Source: CAZBUH01 sp964495095 | GTDB lineage: Bacteria; Bacillota; Clostridia; Oscillospirales; Oscillospiraceae | Length of the DNA stretch: 21,394 nt | Reading direction: 5' to 3' | Assembly: GCA_964495095.1 (NCBI GenBank) | Contig: CAZBUH010000029.1 | Location: forward strand, 1-21,394 | Part shown: positions 1 through 5,754 of the stretch, piece after piece | Layout: each line of letters begins with the position of its first letter | Position numbering within the stretch: the first letter of the stretch is position 1 | Position numbers and translations under genes: made by a program | The notes under the pieces: generated by a model | Database searches by the model: none | What the model was told of the DNA's origin: nothing | Seen by the model: only the letters and a program-made list of their open reading frames with translations

Positions 1-4
1 TTTC

Positions 5-862
5 CTACGGATTGCACCTTCCGCAGGGGGAATAGCCCTGAGCTATCAGCGCCTCCCGGGTGCCGGTGTATTCCTGCCTGTTTTCCTCTTTAATATCCTC
101 CGCCCCGGAGCAGTCTGGCAGATGGAACTTCCTGCTGCTTAAATTTAAAATATATGTCTCCGTCTGGCCTCCGGAGGAGGATGCGCCCTCTTCCCGGCTG
201 TTTCCCGTGGCGTAGTCTATGACGACGCCCGGCTGGACATTATAGCAGAATACGTTAAAGCATATTCCCTCGCCCCCGTCCTCCACCGACAGGGCCTCCA
301 TTATTACTCCCCGGGCCACCAGCTCGCTGCCCTCAAAAACCGGAGTCACCCGGTACATCACGTGGTTTTCCGTCTCCTTTACATAGTCCGCCACCATGTT
401 TTCAAAGGGCAGCATTCCCTCCACGTTCATATACCTTGTGCCGGTTATGAGATTTTTTTCGTTGGCATTTTCGCCGGAGAGCTGAAAGCCTATAAGGTGG
501 CATCTGTTGTAGAGATATTTCCCGTCTACAAAATCGTATTTTACAGTCTGCCAGCCGGAGGGCTTTATCTGGCCGATGGAGCCCCGCTCCTCCGTGGGCA
601 TCAAATCCACGCCTATGCTGGCCTCCGCCGGCCCGCACCGGCCAAGGGAATCCAGCTCGCTGTAGCTCTCGTAGGATTTATCCGTTATCTCCCCGTCTGT
701 AAAACCGGGCGTATTGCCGTTTATCTCGCAGTAAGCCTCGGAAGAAAACTCCGGTATCCCCTCGGCAGAAGCTGTGGAGCCGCTGCCCTCGGGCATACAG
801 CCGGACAGGGCGAAAATTAGCGCCAGCAGTAGCGCCTGGGCGGAGATTTTTAAGCTTTTCAT
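5..862 (-). CDS. Secreted lipoprotein DNA/RNA non-specific endonuclease (EndA/NUC type)
   Basis: This 285-residue protein is probably a surface-anchored nuclease. Residues 1-22 form a lipoprotein signal peptide with lipobox LSGC, so Cys22 would be lipidated after cleavage. The core, about residues 44-220, carries the EndA-type signature NRCH at 119-122, where His122 is the expected general base. It is followed by GENANEKNLITGTRYMN, whose asparagines fit the metal-binding helix. The usual DRGH is changed to NRCH, a form I recall in Clostridial members of this family. The C-terminal 45 residues hold a separate Cys/His motif (FHLPDC, then GYSPCGRC), resembling the Ada-like metal-binding module often added to competence nucleases. 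Its start codon lies within an ATGA overlap with the upstream gene, so translation is probably coupled. Likely roles are DNA scavenging, competence uptake or biofilm DNA turnover. The family call is firm, the biological role is inferred. Confidence 0.87.
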   Translation of the reverse strand: MKSLKISAQALLLALIFALSGCMPEGSGSTASAEGIPEFSSEAYCEINGNTPGFTDGEITDKSYESYSELDSLGRCGPAEASIGVDLMPTEERGSIGQIKPSGWQTVKYDFVDGKYLYNRCHLIGFQLSGENANEKNLITGTRYMNVEGMLPFENMVADYVKETENHVMYRVTPVFEGSELVARGVIMEALSVEDGGEGICFNVFCYNVQPGVVIDYATGNSREEGASSSGGQTETYILNLSSRKFHLPDCSGAEDIKEENRQEYTGTREALIAQGYSPCGRCNP

Positions 863-1266
863 TTTATGTAAACCTCCTCCGTTATTTTTTCATGGGAGCT
901 GCCGGGAAAATCAGAGGCGCTTTCCAGCCGCCAGCCGCTCAGGTCTATGTCGAAGAACATGTCGCCGGGATAGCGCCTGTTCCAGCGGAACAGTATGAGC
1001 TTTTCCGCGGCGTCTGCGTATTTTTTGGGGGACTGGTTTTCAAAAAAGCAGTAATCCCCGGCTCCGGCCAGGTCCGCAAAATTTTCCGCCGCCGATATGC
1101 TCTCCGCGTATTCCGGCTCAAACTGCCTTGCAGAGTAGCCGTTCATCCGCAAAACGCCGCCGGACGCAATTCCCAGCAGCCTGCGGCGCAGGAGCCGATC
1201 CTGGCTTTGCCGCCTGTTATTAAAGCACATGCCCATTTTGTCGTCAACGCAGGCTATTATTATCAT
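859..1266 (-). CDS. Small conserved protein of unknown function, coupled to the nuclease gene
   Basis: This 135-residue protein has an N-terminus that reads as VDDKMGMCFNNRRQSQDR (residues 7-24). I recognise this as the hallmark of a small conserved Clostridial family without an assigned function, sometimes misnamed ribonuclease Z. It has no signal peptide or membrane segment. It is rich in charged and aromatic residues, including a RWNRRYPGDMFFD stretch near residue 95. The ATG at 1266 follows a strong GGGAGG site by 7-8 bases. The gene is first in a two-gene operon and its TGA overlaps the ATG of the lipoprotein nuclease. A role linked to the nuclease, for example as a cytoplasmic partner or accessory factor, is conceivable but is only inferred from the overlap. 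Confidence 0.72.
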   Translation of the reverse strand: MIIIACVDDKMGMCFNNRRQSQDRLLRRRLLGIASGGVLRMNGYSARQFEPEYAESISAAENFADLAGAGDYCFFENQSPKKYADAAEKLILFRWNRRYPGDMFFDIDLSGWRLESASDFPGSSHEKITEEVYIK

Positions 1267-1284
1267 GTTCCCGCCTCCCTGGAA

Positions 1285-1313
1285 ATAATATCACGGTTTC
1301 CGGCATAAAGCAA
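1285..1313 (-). promoter_or_regulatory. Sigma70/SigA promoter for the unknown protein-nuclease operon
   Basis: On the minus strand, TTGCTT (1313-1308) is separated by exactly 17 bases from TATTAT (1290-1285). This lies about 20 bases upstream of the start codon at 1266 and its GGGAGG site. It is divergent from the MocR-like promoter, with about 50 bases between the two -35 boxes. Confidence 0.6.
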
Positions 1314-1360
1314 CCTGTGCGCGTCCTGCGCTGTTATTCGCAAAAGATGCGGCGGCACCA

Positions 1361-1389
1361 TTGACCGGGCCGTTTCGGTCGGGTATAAT
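1361..1389 (+). promoter_or_regulatory. SigA promoter of the mocR-like/NTF2/flavodoxin/OYE operon
   Basis: TTGACC (1361-1366) and a perfect TATAAT (1384-1389) are separated by 17 bases. The spacer holds a short dyad, GACCG (1363-1367) with CGGTC (1376-1380), which could serve as an operator for autoregulation. The predicted transcript start near 1396 leaves a leader of about 40 bases, too short for a riboswitch. I see no other good promoter before the terminator at 7717, so this promoter may drive the whole 6-kb operon. Confidence 0.7.
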
Positions 1390-1438
1390 GTATTTGATAT
1401 TATAAATTTACTGCTTAAAGGAGAAACGGCGCATTCAG

Positions 1439-2509
1439 ATGCTCACATATAATTTGAGCGGCCCCGGCAGTAAATACGAGCTTCTGTACCGGGCCATAAA
1501 AGAGGACATACAGGCCGGCCTGCTGGCCCCCGGCGAAAAGCTCCCTTCAAAGCGGAGCCTTGCCGAGCACAACGGCGTATCGGTCATAACAGTGGAAAAC
1601 GCCTACGGCCAGCTTATACAGGAGGGGTATGTCGTAAGCCGCCAGAGAAGCGGTTATTTTGTAGCGGCGCTGAACGACGTGATACTGCCGAGAGCGCCGG
1701 AAAAGGCCGTCGGAGCGCCGCTTCACGATTCCGGCGAGCGTAGGGCGGAGCTTCCCGAGGGCTGGATAAGGACGATGCGCCAGGTTTTGTCCCTTGGGGA
1801 CGGGCTTGCGGCCAGGCCGGAGCATAAGGGCTGCGCGGAGCTGCGGAACGCCCTTGCCGGATATCTCCGCCGCTACAGGGGCATGGACGCGGAGCCGGAG
1901 CGGATAATCATAGGCGCCGGGGCCGAGGATCTTTACGGGCGGATAGCGGCGCTTTTGGGCCGGGAGACCGTATTCGGCATAGAGGACCCGTCATACGGCA
2001 AAATTGCCGCGGTTTACAAAAATTACGGCGTGACGGTGGAGCGGCTGGAGCTGGGCATAGACGGGATAAAGACCCAGGCGCTTTTAAGCGCCCGGGCCTC
2101 CGTGCTCCATGTGACGCCGTTTCACAGCTTCCCCTCGGGCATAACCGCCCCGGCGGCGAAAAGGCGCGAATATCTGGACTGGCTCCGTGAAAAGGGCTCC
2201 TGGATAGTGGAGGACGACTTTGACAGTGAGTTTTCTCCCAGCCTGCGGCCCCTTGAGACGCTCTACTCCATGGCGGGCAGCGGGGTGATATACATGAACA
2301 CCTTCTCAAAGAGCATTTCCCCTGCCATCAGGGCCGGATACATGGTGCTGCCGGAGCCGCTTATGGAGCGGTACGAAGAGCGTCTCGGCTTTTACTCCTG
2401 CCCGGTGCCGGTTTTTGACCAGCTTGTTATTGCGAGATATATTGAATCCGGGCAGTTTGAGAGGCATCTTAACCGCCGGCGGAGGAAAATGAGAAACGGA
2501 GAAATTTAG
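1439..2509 (+). CDS. MocR/PdxR-type GntR regulator with C-terminally truncated aminotransferase-like domain
   Basis: Residues 1-70 are a GntR winged helix (LAPGEKLPSKRSLAEHNGVS, then QLIQEGYVVSRQRSGYFV). The rest matches the fold-type I aminotransferase-like domain of MocR regulators, with EDDFDSEF near 262-269 and NTFSKS, where Lys291 is the expected PLP-binding lysine. Family members are usually about 450-480 residues. This one has 356 and stops just after RRRRKM, at the helix that normally leads into the C-terminal small domain, so roughly 100 residues are missing. The interdomain linker also looks shortened. ATG 1439 lies 15 bases after AAAGGAG (1417-1423), which is long. An ATT at 1433 would have better spacing, but such starts are rare. 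The gene heads the operon and is the natural candidate to control it, perhaps sensing PLP or an amine-like ligand. DNA binding looks intact, while ligand response may be altered. Confidence 0.83.
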   Translation: MLTYNLSGPGSKYELLYRAIKEDIQAGLLAPGEKLPSKRSLAEHNGVSVITVENAYGQLIQEGYVVSRQRSGYFVAALNDVILPRAPEKAVGAPLHDSGERRAELPEGWIRTMRQVLSLGDGLAARPEHKGCAELRNALAGYLRRYRGMDAEPERIIIGAGAEDLYGRIAALLGRETVFGIEDPSYGKIAAVYKNYGVTVERLELGIDGIKTQALLSARASVLHVTPFHSFPSGITAPAAKRREYLDWLREKGSWIVEDDFDSEFSPSLRPLETLYSMAGSGVIYMNTFSKSISPAIRAGYMVLPEPLMERYEERLGFYSCPVPVFDQLVIARYIESGQFERHLNRRRRKMRNGEI

Positions 2510-2547
2510 AGAATCTCTATCAGGAATATAAGAAAGGAATGATAATC

Positions 2548-3276
2548 TTGGAGCCTGCAAAATACACCCCCGGGCAGCTGGCGGACCGATGGCACGACAC
2601 ACGGTGCGTCCAGAATCTCATGGGAAAATTCGTAACGGCCATGCAGCTTAAAATGGACGCGGATATTTTTGAGATGTTCTGGTCGGGAAGGGAGGACGTG
2701 AGCCTCGGCTTTAACGGCGGCTTCTACGCAGGGCCGGAGGCGGTAAAGGGATATTTCCTGTACCGGGTGGAGAAAACCAGGGCGGAAACGGACGTTATAA
2801 AATCCATCTTCCCGGAAAAGACGAAAGACCTCCCGGAGGATAAGCTTTACGGCATAGGCCAGATGACTATATCCCCTCTGACCACCCCCCTTGTGGAGCT
2901 GGCGGGGGACGGAGAGACCGCCAAGGGCATCTGGCACAACCTCGGCCTTGAGAACGGCGTCACCCCCCAGGGGGCCTTATCCCGCTGGAATATAGGCTGT
3001 ATCGCCGGCGATTTCATTAAGGAAAACGGCGCCTGGAAGCTCTGGCATGTCCTGTCCGTCACCGATGTGGACGTACCCATGGGCGAGGACTGGGTAAACC
3101 CGGCAAAGCATGAGGTGCAGCCGGAATTTGCCGCTCTGGCCCCGGTAAAAGCCCCGGAATTTACGGTGGAAAGGGAAAACCACGCCCTTTACAGCCCGGC
3201 CCGGCCCTTTACGCCGCCGCCGGCCCTGCCGGAGCCATACGAAACCTTTGCTGATACCTTCAGCTACGGTATATGA
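2548..3276 (+). CDS. NTF2/SnoaL-like protein A (first of three in tandem)
   Basis: This 242-residue protein appears to belong to the NTF2-like superfamily (SnoaL, scytalone dehydratase, BaiE, ketosteroid isomerase). The support is an N-terminal helical part, alternating strands, and the family-like endings GDGETAKGIWHN and FIKENGAWKLWHV. The C-terminal half adds a proline-rich tail that ends PEPYETFADTFSYG. That tail is shared with the two genes that follow. I place the start at TTG 2548, 9 bases after AAAGGA (2533-2538), because the in-frame ATG at 2539 sits directly against that ribosome site. The gap to the mocR-like stop is 38 bases. No transmembrane or signal sequence is visible. The enzyme class is unknown, and dehydratase, isomerase or hydrolase activity on a hydrophobic ring compound would suit the fold. 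NTF2 membership is fairly likely, the function is open. Confidence 0.72.
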   Translation: MEPAKYTPGQLADRWHDTRCVQNLMGKFVTAMQLKMDADIFEMFWSGREDVSLGFNGGFYAGPEAVKGYFLYRVEKTRAETDVIKSIFPEKTKDLPEDKLYGIGQMTISPLTTPLVELAGDGETAKGIWHNLGLENGVTPQGALSRWNIGCIAGDFIKENGAWKLWHVLSVTDVDVPMGEDWVNPAKHEVQPEFAALAPVKAPEFTVERENHALYSPARPFTPPPALPEPYETFADTFSYGI

Positions 3277-3290
3277 AAGGAGCTGCGGTC

Positions 3291-4058
3291 ATGCCTTATA
3301 AGAGAAAAGAATTTACGGACGAGGAGCTTATAGAGCGTGTCTGGGACGCGGAGGAGATTAAAAAGACCGCCTCCCGTTTTGCCTGGTATGAGGCGGCAAA
3401 CGAGAGGGAAAAATCCCTGGACACCCTATGGGTGTCTGAGCCTGAGAATATGAAAACCGCCTCCTTCGGCCGGAACTGGGGATACATAGTGGGGATGGAC
3501 GCTATCCGCGAGTATTATGTAAACGGAAACCGCTTCGGCGGCGTGGGCACCGTGACGATGAAGCCCTTTACCTCAAAGCTCATCTGCGAGGCCGACGACG
3601 GCAAAACGGCCCAGGGCATGTGGATGGGCAGCGGCTATGAGGCGGCCCCCGGAAAAGACGGCGGGATAGAGGCCCGGTGGGTTATCGGCCGTGTGGGCAT
3701 CGATTTTGTAAAGGAGGCCGGGGGCTGGAAGATATGGCACATGTTCTTTGGCACCAATATGACCGAGCGCACCGGCGGCGCCTATGTAAAGCAGCCCCTC
3801 AGGACGGAAATTCACCGCCACCCCAACGACAGCCCCGCCTACTACCAGATATCGATGGATTTAAAGGAGACGGAGGTTGCGGTTTTCGACCAGATAACCG
3901 ACTACCCGGAGCGGGAGGTCTTTAAGCCCTCAATCCCAATGGAGGCATACTCCACCATCTACAATTACCACGACTATCCACCCACGCCACGCAATTACAG
4001 GACCTTTGACGACGTGGTGAGCTATGGCCCGGAGGGCCATCCGAAATATAAGGGCTAA
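3291..4058 (+). CDS. NTF2/SnoaL-like protein B (second of three in tandem)
   Basis: This 255-residue protein is paralogous to its neighbours. It has an N-terminal amphipathic region, DDGKTAQGMWMGSG near residue 105 and FVKEAGGWKIWHMFFGTNM near 145, which line up with FIKENGAWKLWHVLSVTDV in protein A. Its tail (YRTFDDVVSYGPEG) corresponds to the shared PEPYETF..SYG motif, though the PEP part has become TPR. The start is ATG 3291, 8 bases after AAAGGAG (3276-3282). The ATG at 3273 overlaps the previous stop but has no ribosome site. The ribosome site lies immediately after the upstream stop, so the two genes are probably translationally coupled. The catalytic role is unknown. Several aromatic residues and the WKIWH strand could line a hydrophobic pocket, which is an inference. 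Confidence 0.74.
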   Translation: MPYKRKEFTDEELIERVWDAEEIKKTASRFAWYEAANEREKSLDTLWVSEPENMKTASFGRNWGYIVGMDAIREYYVNGNRFGGVGTVTMKPFTSKLICEADDGKTAQGMWMGSGYEAAPGKDGGIEARWVIGRVGIDFVKEAGGWKIWHMFFGTNMTERTGGAYVKQPLRTEIHRHPNDSPAYYQISMDLKETEVAVFDQITDYPEREVFKPSIPMEAYSTIYNYHDYPPTPRNYRTFDDVVSYGPEGHPKYKG

Positions 4059-4073
4059 GGAGGTTTTCACAAA

Positions 4074-4856
4074 ATGTTCAGCGACCTTTCAGTAAGCGAA
4101 AAAATACACAACGCGGCGGCCTGCCTCGAGGTGGAAAACCTCCACGCAAGGCACGTGTACTGCCACAGCCAAAACCACAACATGGTGGAGTGCGACACAC
4201 TGTGGAGCCACGACCCCCGGGTGTCCTGGGGGCACTCCTTCGGCAAGTGGCTCACTTTTACGGGCGTAAAATTCGGCTGGGCCGGAAGCCAGGAGCGGCA
4301 GAGCCTTGCAAATTTCCTGAAGCTCACCCAGGTCTGGCCCCAGGTGGGCGGCCAGGACTGCATGTCCTGCCAGGAGTACCCCATGCACACGCTCTCAACG
4401 GACATTATCGAGATAGCCGACGACGGCAAAACGGCCAGGGCGTATTTCTACACGCCGGGCACCATATCCAGCACCCTGAATATCTCAAAGGAGCGCGAGG
4501 GTATGTGGATGTGGGAGCGCTACGGCATCGAGTACATATGCGAGGGCGGGGAGTGGAAGCTCTTTACCACCCAGGTCTGCGCCGACGTAGTCGCGCCGTT
4601 TGATGTCGGAAATCCGTCCCATGACAGCTATGAAATGCTGAGAAGCGGCATGGAGAGGCCCGGCGGGCTTCCCGGCGGCGGCGCCATGATAGACGGAGGG
4701 GGCGGCCCCGTGGGGCCCCATCCGGACGAAATTTACGACGTTGCCAGAGACTACTCCCTTGTGCAGCCGGTGCAGAATCCCGTGCCCTGGCCGGAGCCCT
4801 ATGAGACGTATAACTACACCAGCTCCTACCGGTATCCCCCGGAGCAGTGGAAATAA
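4074..4856 (+). CDS. NTF2/SnoaL-like protein C (third of three in tandem)
   Basis: This 260-residue protein is the most divergent of the trio. It keeps ADDGKTARAYFYTPG (near residue 120) and the ICEGGEWKLF strand, but the WH that follows in A and B is replaced by FT. It has a His/Cys-rich N-terminal section (HARHVYCHSQNHN) and a unique glycine-rich insert (GGLPGGGAMIDGGGGPVGP, about 200-218) before a tail ending PEPYETYNYTSSYRYPPE. It starts at ATG 4074, 10 bases after AAGGAGG (4057-4063), which overlaps the previous stop. It is 16 bases upstream of the flavodoxin gene. The divergence suggests either a non-catalytic partner subunit or a different step in the same pathway. Family assignment rests on motif similarity to its neighbours. 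Confidence 0.72.
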   Translation: MFSDLSVSEKIHNAAACLEVENLHARHVYCHSQNHNMVECDTLWSHDPRVSWGHSFGKWLTFTGVKFGWAGSQERQSLANFLKLTQVWPQVGGQDCMSCQEYPMHTLSTDIIEIADDGKTARAYFYTPGTISSTLNISKEREGMWMWERYGIEYICEGGEWKLFTTQVCADVVAPFDVGNPSHDSYEMLRSGMERPGGLPGGGAMIDGGGGPVGPHPDEIYDVARDYSLVQPVQNPVPWPEPYETYNYTSSYRYPPEQWK

Positions 4857-4872
4857 ATAAGGAGAGAGCGAT

Positions 4873-5703
4873 ATGAAGCAGAGACGGGCACTTATCTTAT
4901 ACGCCACCATGACAAAAAACACCGAGAAAATCGCAAACGCCTTTCAGGATGCCTTCAAAGCCTATAACTGGGATGTGACCATGTTTAAAATGGCCGCCAA
5001 CGCCGACTGGCTCGGCATGCAGGATAAGCTCTACTTTGACGACTACGACGTAATATGCCTGGGAAGCCCCATTGTGGCCGGCTCACCCCTCCAGATAGTC
5101 ATAAAAGCCCTGAGCCTCGGGGGAGGCGGCGGGCTTGAGAGCGTGCTGCAAAAGCAGATTGACGAAAAGAGGACCGACAGCTTTATGGACGTTGGAGACG
5201 CCCTGCCCACCTTCCGGTGGCGCAGGAACGAGCCGCCCTACATGGGCGTTCTGAATCCTGCGGACAGCAGGCCCCTGGGGGTCGTGTTCACCACTTACGG
5301 CGGCGGCTTTTACGGCTCCGGCGAGTGCCTTGCCACCCTGGAGACGCTGAAGCTGTATCTGAATCTCAACAGCGTTGACGTTGTGGGAAAATTCGCCTGC
5401 TGCGGCAGGGAGACCGGCCCCGCCGGGTATGCTCCCGGCGTAAAGCCGAAGGCTGGCTTCGTGCCCGGCAAAAAGCTGGACGATTTGCCCGACGCGGATG
5501 TATGCGACGCGGTAAAATATAAGCTGGGGGATGGAAGCGAGGTCTACGGCTCCTACTTCTTCCACTACGGCATAACCTCAAAGCCCGGCCCGAGGGACGA
5601 GATGAAAGCGAAGGCCCTTATCTGCGATTTGGTGGAGGACTATTTCCTCTCCCACGACGGCCGGCGGAAAATAGTGGGCTCCGAGTATATAAGCATAAGC
5701 TGA
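4873..5703 (+). CDS. Flavodoxin-fold protein, extended (276 residues)
   Basis: The N-terminus (RRALILYATMTKNTEKIA, residues 4-21) has the flavodoxin pattern of a hydrophobic strand, then a T-x-T-x-x-T phosphate loop for FMN. A second strand, DYDVICLGSPIVAGSP (about 57-72), matches the 50s loop of the family. The protein is nearly twice the length of a short-chain flavodoxin. It has an insert around 85-130 and a C-terminal extension after about residue 170 containing two adjacent cysteines (FACCGRE), so it may be a specialised electron carrier or a flavin enzyme. The ribosome site is AAGGAGAG, about 7 bases before ATG 4873. Its position between the NTF2-like genes and the OYE gene suggests it delivers electrons to, or receives them from, that flavoprotein. 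No membrane segment is seen. Confidence 0.82.
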   Translation: MKQRRALILYATMTKNTEKIANAFQDAFKAYNWDVTMFKMAANADWLGMQDKLYFDDYDVICLGSPIVAGSPLQIVIKALSLGGGGGLESVLQKQIDEKRTDSFMDVGDALPTFRWRRNEPPYMGVLNPADSRPLGVVFTTYGGGFYGSGECLATLETLKLYLNLNSVDVVGKFACCGRETGPAGYAPGVKPKAGFVPGKKLDDLPDADVCDAVKYKLGDGSEVYGSYFFHYGITSKPGPRDEMKAKALICDLVEDYFLSHDGRRKIVGSEYISIS

Positions 5704-5754
5704 GGCGCCGGGCTGAGCCGCAGCGATTTCAGATTATACGTTATGGAGGAAGTT

